From Thalassospira lohafexi (GTDB taxonomy: Bacteria; Pseudomonadota; Alphaproteobacteria; Rhodospirillales; Thalassospiraceae): DNA of 64,000 nt. The notes beneath the pieces are model-generated. The model had not been told where the DNA came from. It searched no databases and was given only the letters and a program-made list of their open reading frames with translations. Made by a program: the position numbers and the translations under genes. Position 1 is the first letter of the stretch, and every line of letters begins with the position of its first letter. Below, piece by piece: positions 56,294 through 64,000 of the stretch. Location: assembly GCF_002844275.1 (NCBI RefSeq), contig NZ_NXGX01000002.1, forward strand, positions 310,001 through 374,000, in the 5' to 3' direction.

Positions 56294-57364
56294 TCAGTCG
56301 GCCTGACCGGCAGAAACAGCAATTTCTTCTACTGTTTTACCCGACATGGCCTGTTCAAAGGCAGCAAGTTCATTTTTGATGCTGTCATTGAGATTATTCA
56401 CAATCAGATCATGGCAAACGCCAATCGCATTTGAGAACCCAAGAGCATCCGTGCCGCCATGGCTTTTAACAGCGATACCATTAAGGCCAAGCAACATCGC
56501 ACCGTTGTAGCGGCGCGGATCCATACGGTCGCGAAAACGCTGAAGCGAACGACGCGCAAGAAGATAGCCAAGTTTGGCAAAGAATGAACTTTTGAAGGTT
56601 TCACGCAGGAAATGCACAAGAAGTCGTGCTGTGCCTTCTGCGGTTTTAAGGGCAACGTTGCCGGTAAAACCATCGGTGACGATCACATCGACCGTACCTT
56701 TTGCAAGATCATCGCCCTCAACAAAACCAGCAAAGCGGATCGGCAAATCAATTTCGCGCAGGATCACCGCAGCCTTCTTGACCGATTCGTTGCCTTTGAG
56801 CTCTTCTATGCCAACGTTAAGCAAGCCAACCGACGGTTTTTCAAGGCCAAACAGAATGCGGGTAAATACTTCCCCCATCAGGGCGAACTGCACCAGATTG
56901 TTTTCATCACATTCAATGTTGGCACCAAGATCAAGCATGACGGTTTCGCCACGCTGAGTTGGCATATATGTCGCAATGGCGGGACGATCGATACCGCGCA
57001 CGGTTTTCAGAACGAATTTTGCCATCGCCATCAACGCACCGGTATTCCCGGCCGATATGACACCCTGTGCGCTACCGTCTTTGACCGCATTGATCGCCAG
57101 ACGCATGCTGGAGTCACGGCGTTGACGCAGCGCGACAGAAGGCTTGTCGTCCATCGTGACTTCTTGCGAAGCGTGGCGAACCTCGCTCACCGCTTTCAAT
57201 GCTGGGTATTTGGCAAGCAGCGGCGTAAGTCGCGCTTCATCGCCAAACATCAAAAACTTGAGATGAGGGAGCCTCTTAAGTGCGATCTCCGCACCAGCTA
57301 CGACCATCTCTGGCGCGTGGTCTCCTCCCATCGCGTCAAGTGATATGCAAACCTGTTCAGGCAA
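56294..57364 (-). CDS. plsX: Phosphate acyltransferase PlsX
   Basis: A 356-residue soluble enzyme that forms acyl-phosphate from acyl-ACP for phospholipid synthesis. Signatures are ISLDAMGGDHAPEMVVAGAEIAL (about 7-29), VISAGNTGALMAMAKFVLKT, MLDLGANIECDENNLVQFALMG, DVIVTDGFTGNVALKTAEGTA and GLNGIAVKSHGGTDALGFSNAI. It precedes fabH. Unlike in E. coli, no rpmF lies between yceD and plsX; the 255-base gap 57365-57619 has no ribosomal-protein frame. Confidence 0.97.
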   Translation of the reverse strand: MPEQVCISLDAMGGDHAPEMVVAGAEIALKRLPHLKFLMFGDEARLTPLLAKYPALKAVSEVRHASQEVTMDDKPSVALRQRRDSSMRLAINAVKDGSAQGVISAGNTGALMAMAKFVLKTVRGIDRPAIATYMPTQRGETVMLDLGANIECDENNLVQFALMGEVFTRILFGLEKPSVGLLNVGIEELKGNESVKKAAVILREIDLPIRFAGFVEGDDLAKGTVDVIVTDGFTGNVALKTAEGTARLLVHFLRETFKSSFFAKLGYLLARRSLQRFRDRMDPRRYNGAMLLGLNGIAVKSHGGTDALGFSNAIGVCHDLIVNNLNDSIKNELAAFEQAMSGKTVEEIAVSAGQAD

Positions 57365-57557
57365 CGTCTTCTCTTATGGTTGTTCTAAAACATCTGAACC
57401 GGATATTCCGGCAGGTGGCCCTTTGGACCGTCACCTGTCATCTATTGGCCGGAACGCCCGTAATTACCGGAATTCTCGACCAGATACAAGGTAAAGCACA
57501 CGAACCGAACCAACCTTACCAGCGTAACCGACCCGCACTGTATTCCATAAAAGTGAA

Positions 57558-57577
57558 ATGCCGGTAAAGACCGGCAT
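57558..57577 (-). terminator. Candidate terminator between yceD-type gene and plsX
   Basis: ATGCCGGT (57558-57565) and ACCGGCAT (57570-57577) form a perfect 8-base stem with a four-base loop. On the minus strand the stem is followed by TTCACTTTTA, T-rich though interrupted. It lies 42 bases after the YceD stop, so plsX probably has its own promoter downstream. Confidence 0.6.
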
Positions 57578-57619
57578 CCCACCTGACACATCGCGTCAAC
57601 TTTTCAAGCCGAAACCGGC

Positions 57620-58198
57620 TTACTTCTTCTTTTCAAGCTGTTCTTTTAGACCAGCAAGCTTGGCAAACGGGTTCGGGCGTTCTTCATCAGCTTCTTCTTC
57701 GATCAAAGCAGCGTCAGGAAGTTCTGCGCCATCTTTGCGCGGATACGGGTTCATTGCGACGGCCAAAAATTGCGAAACGACCTCACCCACATCAATTTTG
57801 CCATCAACAAGCGGTTCTGGCTGATCAAGAAGCGCCATCAGTTCATCTTCCGACAGGTCTTCAAGGTCATCAGGGTTTGACGGCATGTCTTCTTCTGAAA
57901 CGTGCGGTGAAAACAGTACTTTGACCTCGTCTTCAACCATTTCAGGCACAGGCTCAAGTGTCGTCACACAGCTCTGTACGATCTGCGCATGCATTGGGCC
58001 GCGCACCGTTACTTCGCCATTTGATGCCGCAATGATTGTCAGTTCAGCCGTCAGGCTGTCAATCGAGACCAATTCAAACCGCTTGGCCAAGGCCGCACGT
58101 TCCTGTGCGCTAGCTTCAAGGATGATTTTCTCTTTTTTACTGACCTGTTCTTCGGTGTTGACGATGCGGGAAAATTCCGGGGTATATTTTTTAGACAT
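57620..58198 (-). CDS. YceD/DUF177 family protein
   Basis: A 192-residue protein of the YceD (DUF177) family. The centre reads VRGPMHAQIVQSCVTTLEPVPEMVEDEVKVLF, containing the conserved Cys-VTLEPV motif, and the C-terminal half is acidic (SEEDMPSNPDDLEDLSEDEL) ahead of a LVDGKIDVGEVVSQFLAVAMNPYPRKDG segment. YceD proteins are linked to large-subunit rRNA accumulation and the L32 region; here it lies upstream of plsX without rpmF. It follows the cytochrome chaperone gene by 19 bases. Confidence 0.88.
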   Translation of the reverse strand: MSKKYTPEFSRIVNTEEQVSKKEKIILEASAQERAALAKRFELVSIDSLTAELTIIAASNGEVTVRGPMHAQIVQSCVTTLEPVPEMVEDEVKVLFSPHVSEEDMPSNPDDLEDLSEDELMALLDQPEPLVDGKIDVGEVVSQFLAVAMNPYPRKDGAELPDAALIEEEADEERPNPFAKLAGLKEQLEKKK

Positions 58199-58217
58199 GG
58201 GTGGACTCTTTTTTCAA

Positions 58218-58766
58218 TTAGTTTGCGGTTACGGCGGGCACCGGCACAGCCGGGAAACGCACATCGCCGTTTTGTATTTCTGAGATTGGCTGTTTTTCAA
58301 GCATGGTCAGTGCGTCATGCACATAGCCAACCAATGCCATCAGTTGTTCGTCACGGACTTCGGTATCGGCATAAAGATTGCGGCTCAAGGCAGCGGCAAG
58401 TTCGGCAGCACCACTTTGCACACCTTCTTCATATGCAACGATCCGACCGTGGTAGGATTCCGACATTTTACGAATGCGCTTTAAAATTCCAACGTCGCCA
58501 ATGCCCATTTCACGCATGTTTTGATCAAGATCAGCAAACATCACGTCAAATACCTTCTGCGCCAGATCCTTGTCACCATTTTCGGTTTTCAAGCGGCGAA
58601 ACAGGATGAAGGCATGGACCAGAATAAGGTCAAATCTGCCCTCCAGCGTGTCGGCAACGCCCAGCTTTGAATAGAATACGGGCTGGCGCGCCTGGGTGAC
58701 CATTGCGGTGTAAAGATCGAACGCAGCCGACTGGTTGCGGTCTTTTTTCTTAAGCCATCCAAACAA
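58218..58766 (-). CDS. Ubiquinol-cytochrome c chaperone family protein
   Basis: About 182 residues of the CBP3/UQCC1-like family that assists assembly of the cytochrome bc1 complex. Signatures are AFDLYTAMVTQARQPVFYSKLGVADTLEGRFDLILVHAFILFRRL and FDVMFADLDQNMREMGIGDVGILKRIRKMSESYHGRIVAYEEG. A TTG at 58766 eight bases after AAGGAG gives the expected start MFGWLKKK; the open frame to 58883 lacks support. It is paired with the YceD-type gene and divergent from bamE, a common alphaproteobacterial arrangement. Confidence 0.88.
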   Translation of the reverse strand: MFGWLKKKDRNQSAAFDLYTAMVTQARQPVFYSKLGVADTLEGRFDLILVHAFILFRRLKTENGDKDLAQKVFDVMFADLDQNMREMGIGDVGILKRIRKMSESYHGRIVAYEEGVQSGAAELAAALSRNLYADTEVRDEQLMALVGYVHDALTMLEKQPISEIQNGDVRFPAVPVPAVTAN

Positions 58767-58921
58767 CAGTAACACTCCTTCGTTGACATTCCTGTCGTGG
58801 CACGCAGAATGCCGTAAATCTTCAGGGGCGACTCTGCCCCAAACATTGCCCGGCAATATCATGCGCATCGCGCAGAAACTCAAGGCAATTCCGGTTTGGT
58901 TTCAATAAGAGGGTCGCTCTG

Positions 58922-59380
58922 GTGAGCTTCATGCACAATAAAACTACACGCATTCCCCTGATGATGCTGGCAGGACTGGCCGTCCTGTATGTATCGGCTT
59001 GCAGTCCCCGGGTCGCGTCGCGCGGTAACGCGCCGGAACCAGAAATGCTTGAACAGATCACAATCGGAGAATCGACCAAGGGCGATGTCACCGATATTTT
59101 GGGCTCTCCATCCACCGTCGCCGCGTTTGACGAAAATGTATGGCTTTATATTTCGCGCAGGACGGAAACCGTCGCTTTTTTTGCCCCCGAAACCGTTGAG
59201 CAAAAAGTTGTCCTGATCAGCTTTGACAAGGCAAACCGTGTCGACATCCTCAGCGAATATGATCTTGAAGACGGCAAACCAGTTATTCCGTCGGATCGGG
59301 TCACGCCGACCGAAGGTCGTGAAATGACCATTCTGCAACAGCTGTTTGGCAACCTTGGTCGTTTCAGCGAAGGCAAATAG
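58922..59380 (+). CDS. bamE: Outer membrane assembly lipoprotein (BamE/SmpA family)
   Basis: A 152-residue lipoprotein with lipobox VSAC (Cys near residue 27). The BamE core is EMLEQITIGESTKGDVTDILGSPSTVAAFDENVWLYISRR followed by strands VVLISFDKANRVDIL. BamE is an accessory of the outer-membrane beta-barrel assembly machine. The start is GTG at 58922 (or ATG at 58931). It is divergent from the cytochrome chaperone gene and convergent with thiL. Confidence 0.92.
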   Translation: MSFMHNKTTRIPLMMLAGLAVLYVSACSPRVASRGNAPEPEMLEQITIGESTKGDVTDILGSPSTVAAFDENVWLYISRRTETVAFFAPETVEQKVVLISFDKANRVDILSEYDLEDGKPVIPSDRVTPTEGREMTILQQLFGNLGRFSEGK

Positions 59381-59408
59381 AACAGCATCCTGATAAAATA
59401 TTCAGGCT

Positions 59409-60383
59409 TTATCGAAAATGGTCGAACCCGCCCGGTGCGAGTTCGGCCATTTTGCCATCTGGTCCGATCAATTCGACTTGCCCAACCTTGTCGGTAACCG
59501 TGCCGATAACTGTCACCTGATCACCCAATGCGGCCACGTAATCTGGCGCGCCCGCGATCAGCAACTCATAGTCATCGCCACCTGCCAAAACGTTCTGCCA
59601 TCGGTGTTCATCATGCTCAACGGCTTGCGCAGCCGCATTTGACAGCGGGATTTTCATTCGATCAATCGTCATGCCAACGTTTGATGCTGCACAAATCTTG
59701 CGACAATCCCCCGCCAATCCATCCGATATATCCATCGCAGCAAACCGTTTTCCCAATGAAATGCAGGATTTCGCGATATCAATGCGTGGACGAGGCAACC
59801 AATAGCGGTCTTTTAAGTGATCCCGCGCCGCGTCATCAAGGTCATTACAGTCACCCGCCAGGACAGACAAACCAATCGCCGCGTCACCCAACGTGCCGGT
59901 AACGGCCAAAAGGTCACCGGGCCGCGCCTGATCGCGTCGCAGAGCCCTGCCCGTCGCGATATAGCCGAATGCCGTCAGACTGAAAAATGTTGGACCGGGC
60001 GTTCCGACCGTATCGCCGCCCATCAACGCAACCGAATAGGCCGCACAATCTTCGCCAAACCCTTTGGCGAAGCGTTCTATCCAGTCTTCGGACACATCCG
60101 GGCCATATCCTGCCGTCAGAACAACGCCAAGCGGGGTCGCGCCCATTGCCGCCAGATCAGAAAGGTTCACGCGCAGAACCTTCTTGGCGATCAACTCAGG
60201 GGCATCAAGATTGCGGAAATGGACGTCGGAAACCAACGCGTCGGTGGTGACGACAACTTCACAGCCGGTTGGCGGTGTAAAGACCGCGGCATCATCTTTA
60301 AGCGACAATGCCGCAGGGTCACGCTGTGCAATAGGCGCAAAATGGCGCGCGATCAGATCAAATTCCCCTGACCGCGCTGCCAT
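59409..60383 (-). CDS. thiL: Thiamine-monophosphate kinase
   Basis: A 324-residue enzyme that phosphorylates thiamine monophosphate to the diphosphate. Signatures are SLKDDAAVFTPP, VVTTDALVSDVHFR, LIAKKVLRVNLSDLAAMGATPLGVVLTAG and AMDISDGLAGDCRKIC, with the GGDDYELLIAG segment near residue 265. The start ATG at 60383 lies two bases after the nusB stop (TGATATG), so the pair is coupled; the upstream open extension overlaps nusB. Confidence 0.96.
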   Translation of the reverse strand: MAARSGEFDLIARHFAPIAQRDPAALSLKDDAAVFTPPTGCEVVVTTDALVSDVHFRNLDAPELIAKKVLRVNLSDLAAMGATPLGVVLTAGYGPDVSEDWIERFAKGFGEDCAAYSVALMGGDTVGTPGPTFFSLTAFGYIATGRALRRDQARPGDLLAVTGTLGDAAIGLSVLAGDCNDLDDAARDHLKDRYWLPRPRIDIAKSCISLGKRFAAMDISDGLAGDCRKICAASNVGMTIDRMKIPLSNAAAQAVEHDEHRWQNVLAGGDDYELLIAGAPDYVAALGDQVTVIGTVTDKVGQVELIGPDGKMAELAPGGFDHFR

Positions 60384-60384
60384 A

Positions 60385-60882
60385 TCAGTTTTTCCCGGCT
60401 TCACCGGGACGCAGCGTTTTGCCAATGCGATCAAGAACCGCATTCACAAGTTTTGGTTCATTCTCATCAAAGAATGAATGGGCTGCATCGACATATTCGG
60501 TGATAACAACACGCATCGGAACGTCTTCACGCGCCATAAGTTCATAGGTACCGGCACGCATGATGCTACGCAGAACCGTCTCTAAACGTTTGGTTGTCCA
60601 GCCTTTTTCAAGCGCACCATCGATCAACGCATCGATATCAACCATGCGGGCCGCGACCCCTTGAACCAGATCAGCAAAGAAGCCGCGATCCGGATCAATC
60701 AAATCATCATTGGTGATATCAAGATCACGTCCACCTTCGCCATCAAGACGAAAATCGGAATATTCCCGAACGATGTCACCGGCCGAAAGCTGCGACAATT
60801 CGGCCTGGTAAAGTGCCTGAATGGCAGAAAAACGCGCTGCGCTGCGCCGCTGTGCGGCAGATGCCTTTGGTTTATCAGTCAT
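60385..60882 (-). CDS. nusB: Transcription antitermination protein NusB
   Basis: A 165-residue all-helical protein that binds boxA RNA with NusE/S10 in rRNA antitermination. Signatures are AARFSAIQALYQAELS (about 15-30), GWTTKRLETVLRSIMRAGTYELMAREDVPMRVVITEYVDAAHSFFDENEPKLVNAVLDRIGK. It overlaps ribH by one base (TAATG). The ribH-nusB pairing is widespread. Confidence 0.97.
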   Translation of the reverse strand: MTDKPKASAAQRRSAARFSAIQALYQAELSQLSAGDIVREYSDFRLDGEGGRDLDITNDDLIDPDRGFFADLVQGVAARMVDIDALIDGALEKGWTTKRLETVLRSIMRAGTYELMAREDVPMRVVITEYVDAAHSFFDENEPKLVNAVLDRIGKTLRPGEAGKN

Positions 60883-61346
60883 TACTTGTGATGGATTCCA
60901 AAATGGTTTTGAACTTCGATCATCCGCAGAACAGCTTTGGCAGCTTCGCCACCCTTGTTCTTCTGATCGGCCTTACAGCGTGCAATTGCTTGTGCCTCAT
61001 CCTCAACGGTCAGGATACCGTTCCCGATCGCCAGTCGAAGATCGAGGCAAAGCTGCATCAAAGCACGGTTGGCTTCTTCGCAGATGTGATCGTAATGGGT
61101 CGTTTCCCCGCGGATAACACAGCCAAGAGCCAAATACCCGTCATAACGCGGACCGGTTGCAAGCTCTTGCATTGATTGTACCGCATAACGGATGGCAATT
61201 GGCACTTCGAACGCGCCTGATACCGAAATACGGTCCCACGTTGCGCCACCAGCTTCCAAAGTAGATGCAGCCCCCTTCACGAGGTCTTCAACGATATGCG
61301 TGTAATACGGCGCATCCACAATCAAAATGTGGGGGGCGTTTTTCAT
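60882..61346 (-). CDS. ribH: 6,7-dimethyl-8-ribityllumazine synthase
   Basis: A 154-residue enzyme that joins the pyrimidine precursor and 3,4-dihydroxybutanone phosphate in riboflavin synthesis. Signatures are SGAFEVPIAIRYA, ALGCVIRGETTHYDHICEEANRALMQ and NGILTVEDEAQAIARC, with the catalytic His in HYDH. A GGAGGAATAAAACC ribosome site precedes the ATG at 61346, four bases after the ribBX stop. Confidence 0.97.
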   Translation of the reverse strand: MKNAPHILIVDAPYYTHIVEDLVKGAASTLEAGGATWDRISVSGAFEVPIAIRYAVQSMQELATGPRYDGYLALGCVIRGETTHYDHICEEANRALMQLCLDLRLAIGNGILTVEDEAQAIARCKADQKNKGGEAAKAVLRMIEVQNHFGIHHK

Positions 61347-61350
61347 GGTT

Positions 61351-62505
61351 TTATTCCTCCGAGACGACAAGCGGACGCTGATCAACCAGATTTAGACCGA
61401 AGCCGTCAAGTCCTACAATGTGGCGTTTGGTATTTGAAAGCAGAATCATGTCGCGAATACCCAGATCATGCAAGATTTGTGCGCCAACGCCGTAATCGCG
61501 CAAATCTGTTTCACCTGTCGCCTGCGCCAGTTCCTGACGCAGGGCTTCGCCGTCTCCGCCATTCAACTCAATCAGCTTTGCAACAGAAGAAGACAAGCTG
61601 TTGGGGCGCGGCTCACGGATCAAGACAACGACGCCGCGCCCTTCGTCGCCAATCTGGCGCATGGCAGCCGCCAAATGGCCATGATGACCCGACTGGGTAT
61701 CCCCGAGAACATCATCAAGGACATTAAGCGCATGCACACGGGTCAGAACCGGCGCGTCATTGCTAATGTCGCCTTTTACAAGCGCGATATGTTCGGCATA
61801 GGTGACGTTGTTGACATACAGATGAAGGTCAAACTCGCCGCCATTGGAACTTTTGATCTTCGTCGTTGCCTTGCGCTGCACAACTTTCTCGTGCTTGCGG
61901 CGATACCGGATCAAATCGGCAATCTGTGCGATTTTTAGGTCGTGTTTCTTGGCAAATTCAACAAGCTCTGGCAGGCGCGCCATTTCACCGGAATCGCTCA
62001 TGATTTCGCAAATCACGCCCGATGCATTCAATCCGGCAAGACGCGCAATATCAACTGATGCCTCGGTATGACCAGCCCGAACAAGCACCCCGCCTGCCCG
62101 CGCACGCAGCGGAAACACATGGCCTGGTGTCACGATATCATGCCGCCCCGCGGTCGGATCAATGGCAACCGCCACCGTACGCGCACGGTCCGGGGCAGAA
62201 ATCCCGGTGGTGACACCTGTTTTTGCCTCAATCGACACGGTAAAGGCCGTTTCGTGACGCGTGCCGTTATGGGCACTCATCATTGTCAGGCCCAATTCGT
62301 CGCACCGTTGGTTCTCAAGGGTCAAACAGATCAACCCGCGCCCGTGGGTCGCCATGAAGTTGATGGCATCCGGGGTTGCCATCTGGGCGGGAATGACAAG
62401 ATCACCTTCGTTTTCGCGGTCTTCATCATCGACCAGAATAAACATCCGACCATTGCGGGCTTCTTCGATGACGTCTTCAATCGGCGAAAGATAATTGTTT
62501 GGCAT
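61351..62505 (-). CDS. ribBX: 3,4-dihydroxy-2-butanone 4-phosphate synthase with degenerate RibA-like domain (RibBX)
   Basis: A 384-residue fusion. The N-terminal RibB domain (about 1-200) is complete: [13 protein letters not shown] (25-37), [12 protein letters not shown] and [32 protein letters not shown]. The C-terminal GTP-cyclohydrolase-II-like domain (about 215-380) has lost the zinc cysteines: where RibA has a Cys and then Cys-x-Cys after the RVHSE-type strand, this protein reads [21 protein letters not shown] (256-276). The catalytic DEGRGIG-like loop is also altered ([15 protein letters not shown]). This matches the RibBX variant of proteobacteria, so a separate RibA must exist elsewhere. 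It lies between ribE and ribH. Confidence 0.92.
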   Translation of the reverse strand: MPNNYLSPIEDVIEEARNGRMFILVDDEDRENEGDLVIPAQMATPDAINFMATHGRGLICLTLENQRCDELGLTMMSAHNGTRHETAFTVSIEAKTGVTTGISAPDRARTVAVAIDPTAGRHDIVTPGHVFPLRARAGGVLVRAGHTEASVDIARLAGLNASGVICEIMSDSGEMARLPELVEFAKKHDLKIAQIADLIRYRRKHEKVVQRKATTKIKSSNGGEFDLHLYVNNVTYAEHIALVKGDISNDAPVLTRVHALNVLDDVLGDTQSGHHGHLAAAMRQIGDEGRGVVVLIREPRPNSLSSSVAKLIELNGGDGEALRQELAQATGETDLRDYGVGAQILHDLGIRDMILLSNTKRHIVGLDGFGLNLVDQRPLVVSEE

Positions 62506-62511
62506 CTGTGA

Positions 62512-63099
62512 TCAATCCTTGCCCAGCATGCGCGCAACGTAGCGTGCAAGCATGTCGATTTCGAAATTGATCCGGTCACCCGGCTGCTTCGAACCCAACG
62601 TGGTGTGTATCTGTGTATGAGGTATCAGATTGATACCGAAAGTGTTTCCGTCAACCTCATTGACCGTCAAAGATACACCTTCAAGGGTTACTGATCCCTT
62701 TGACGCGATATATTTGGCAAAGGTTTCCGGCACTTCAAAGGTCAGACGCAAGGAATCACCTTCAGGAACACGTTTGGTCAGTGTCGCGACACCGTCCACA
62801 TGGCCCGACACAATATGCCCGCCCAGTTCGTCGCCAACACGTGTCGCTTGTTCAAGATTAACTTTCGATCCCGTCGACAAATCACCAAGCGTGGTCCGGT
62901 CCAGACTTTCGGCAGATGCTTCAATCGCAAACCAGTTATCGCCGGTTTCAATCACGGTCATGCACGCGCCATTACACGCAATTGATGCCCCCAAAACGAT
63001 CTTGGACGTATCAAATGATGTGGTGAATTCAAAACGGGTATCGCCCGTTTTTTCAATTGCGCGAACGTTTGCAATATCGGTAATAATGCCAGTAAACAT
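62512..63099 (-). CDS. ribE: Riboflavin synthase subunit alpha
   Basis: A 195-residue protein built of two similar beta-barrels: MFTGIITDIANVRAI with IACNGACMTVI in the first half, and GHIVSGHVDGVATL with KGSVTLEGVSLTVNEVDGNTFGINLIPHT in the second. It converts two lumazine molecules to riboflavin and a pyrimidine. It begins five bases after the ribD stop and ends six before ribBX. No FMN riboswitch is seen before it inside the window. Confidence 0.97.
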   Translation of the reverse strand: MFTGIITDIANVRAIEKTGDTRFEFTTSFDTSKIVLGASIACNGACMTVIETGDNWFAIEASAESLDRTTLGDLSTGSKVNLEQATRVGDELGGHIVSGHVDGVATLTKRVPEGDSLRLTFEVPETFAKYIASKGSVTLEGVSLTVNEVDGNTFGINLIPHTQIHTTLGSKQPGDRINFEIDMLARYVARMLGKD

Positions 63100-63103
63100 G
63101 CAC

Positions 63104-64000
63104 TTAATCCGTTTTATTGTCGTAAGTTACCACGATATCTTCACCTATTTCGCGAACCGAAACACGTTCGAACCGTGGCATATCTGAAAGCTGTTTGACA
63201 CCCAGTGACGCAACCATTGCCTTACCGTCATCGCCAATCATCGCCGGAGCAACAAAATGAATGACCCGGTCAACCACATCGGCCTTCAGCAGACCGGCCG
63301 CAAGGTTGCCACCACTTTCGACCAGAATACGCGTTAGCCCCAGATCAGCCAACTTTCGCATGACGTCATGTAGGTTCAAATGATCGTCTGCGCATCCCGC
63401 AGCGATCACTTTTACCGAGGTTTCTTTAAATTTTTCCGATAGTTCGGCAAAATGATCGTCTGATACGACAAGCCAGGTAGGAACCTCATTCGCGGTTTGA
63501 ACAAGTTTCGCTGATGCTGGCACAGCCCCTGTCCGATCAAGAATGACGCGCACAGGCGATTGATGCTCCCGCCCGGCAAGACGACATGTCAGGGTCGGGT
63601 CATCGGCAACAACGGTACTGGCACCGACAAGGATTGCATCATGACTAGCACGCAAAAGATGCCCGTGTGCGCGTGCCTCTGTCCCAGTGATCCACTGGCT
63701 TTCACCGCGTGCGGTGGCCGAACGTGCATCAAGGGTCGATGCCAGTTTCAGCGTCACGAAAGGACGATGTCGCTCAACCCGCGACAGAAACCCTTCGTTC
63801 AGACGACGTGCATCATCGCCCAGAAGGCCAACATCAACATTTATCCCTGCATCCCGCAGCATTTGGTGGCCACGTCCTGATACACGGGCATCGGGGTCCT
63901 CAAGCGCACTGACAACACGGGAAACACCCGCATCAATCAAACCTGATGCACATGGTGGAGATTTGCCAAAATGACTACAGGGCTCAAGGGTGACATAGGC
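63104..64000 (-). CDS. ribD: Bifunctional riboflavin deaminase/reductase RibD (partial, 5' end missing)
   Basis: The frame is open to the window edge, giving 298 residues of the C-terminal part. It starts inside the deaminase domain with the zinc motif VTLEPCSHFGKSPPC (just below position 64000), followed by VVSALEDPDARVSGRGHQMLRDAGINV. The reductase domain then runs from RPFVTLKLASTLDARSATARGESQWITG to the end, with ILVESGGNLAAGLL. It performs the second and third steps of the pathway. It is the first visible gene of ribD-ribE-ribBX-ribH-nusB-thiL. Confidence 0.96.
   Translation of the reverse strand, partial: AYVTLEPCSHFGKSPPCASGLIDAGVSRVVSALEDPDARVSGRGHQMLRDAGINVDVGLLGDDARRLNEGFLSRVERHRPFVTLKLASTLDARSATARGESQWITGTEARAHGHLLRASHDAILVGASTVVADDPTLTCRLAGREHQSPVRVILDRTGAVPASAKLVQTANEVPTWLVVSDDHFAELSEKFKETSVKVIAAGCADDHLNLHDVMRKLADLGLTRILVESGGNLAAGLLKADVVDRVIHFVAPAMIGDDGKAMVASLGVKQLSDMPRFERVSVREIGEDIVVTYDNKTD

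Noticed and set aside
57365..57619. Possible rpmF (ribosomal protein L32) between the YceD-type gene and plsX
   Set aside because: That order is known in E. coli, but no frame in the gap encodes an L32-like basic protein with its CPxC motifs.
62506..63103. FMN riboswitch before ribBX or ribE
   Set aside because: The rib genes here are separated by only four to six bases, leaving no room for the aptamer. A riboswitch before ribD would lie outside the window.

Overview
The window reads as a chromosomal segment of a marine or halotolerant alphaproteobacterium of the Rhodospirillales type; a Thalassospira-like organism is my best guess. This rests on the ectABC-ask cluster, the dusB-ntrBC-ntrYX-trkA-hfq-hflX order, the yceD-plsX-fabH-ihfA-merR order, fused ispDF and a RibB fused to a degenerate RibA domain. 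It is an inference from gene content and order, not a database match. I see no insertion sequence, phage, CRISPR array or obvious pseudogene.

Layout. (1) 1-7742, plus strand: end of a lytic transglycosylase, rlpA and a D,D-carboxypeptidase (cell wall), then tmk-holB, a terminator, and metG-tatD-MBL hydrolase with 4-base overlaps. (2) 7919-17888: a minus-strand operon encoding two sets of RbsB/RbsA/RbsC-type sugar transport parts plus two NAD(P)-dependent sugar enzymes, divergent from a LacI-type regulator. Two promoters in it carry the same AT-rich 9-base repeats. (3) 18137-30598: a tricarboxylate island with a TctDE two-component system, an orphan solute-binding protein, a CoA-transferase and citryl-CoA-lyase-like pair, an IclR regulator, TctCBA, a chemoreceptor and an AbrB-type membrane protein. 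(4) 30680-35580: the ectoine locus, ectR divergent from ectA-ectB-ectC-ask, closed by a strong terminator. (5) 35677-49638: mazG, an AraC/GyrI regulator, an inositol-phosphatase-family enzyme, hflX, hfq, a HAD phosphatase, trkA and the nitrogen regulators ntrX, ntrY, ntrC, ntrB behind dusB. (6) 49844-54174: a HemX/CcsA-like membrane protein, ispDF, yciB, cutA, a small unknown gene and a secreted histidine phosphatase. (7) 54204-64000: tRNA-Pro(GGG), a MerR regulator, ihfA, fabH, plsX, yceD, a cytochrome bc1 assembly chaperone, bamE, and the operon ribD-ribE-ribBX-ribH-nusB-thiL, with ribD cut by the window end.

How the parts work together. The ectoine genes turn aspartate semialdehyde into an osmoprotectant, with a dedicated aspartokinase feeding the pathway and a MarR repressor beside the promoter. 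In the tricarboxylate island, uptake (TctCBA), sensing (TctDE, the orphan binding protein, the chemoreceptor) and a plausible CoA-dependent cleavage route sit together, which suggests one substrate that the cell swims toward, imports and splits. The sugar operon has a similar logic, but its substrate cannot be read from sequence.

Stretches over 300 bases without a gene are 24356-24683 and 31157-31479, and the region before the LacI gene (16536-16835) is exactly 300. Each carries candidate promoter or operator elements, listed as features. Other gaps are shorter and show nothing further that I can support. The most notable items are the tricarboxylate island with its candidate operators, the double transporter operon with repeated promoter elements, and the RibBX fusion.
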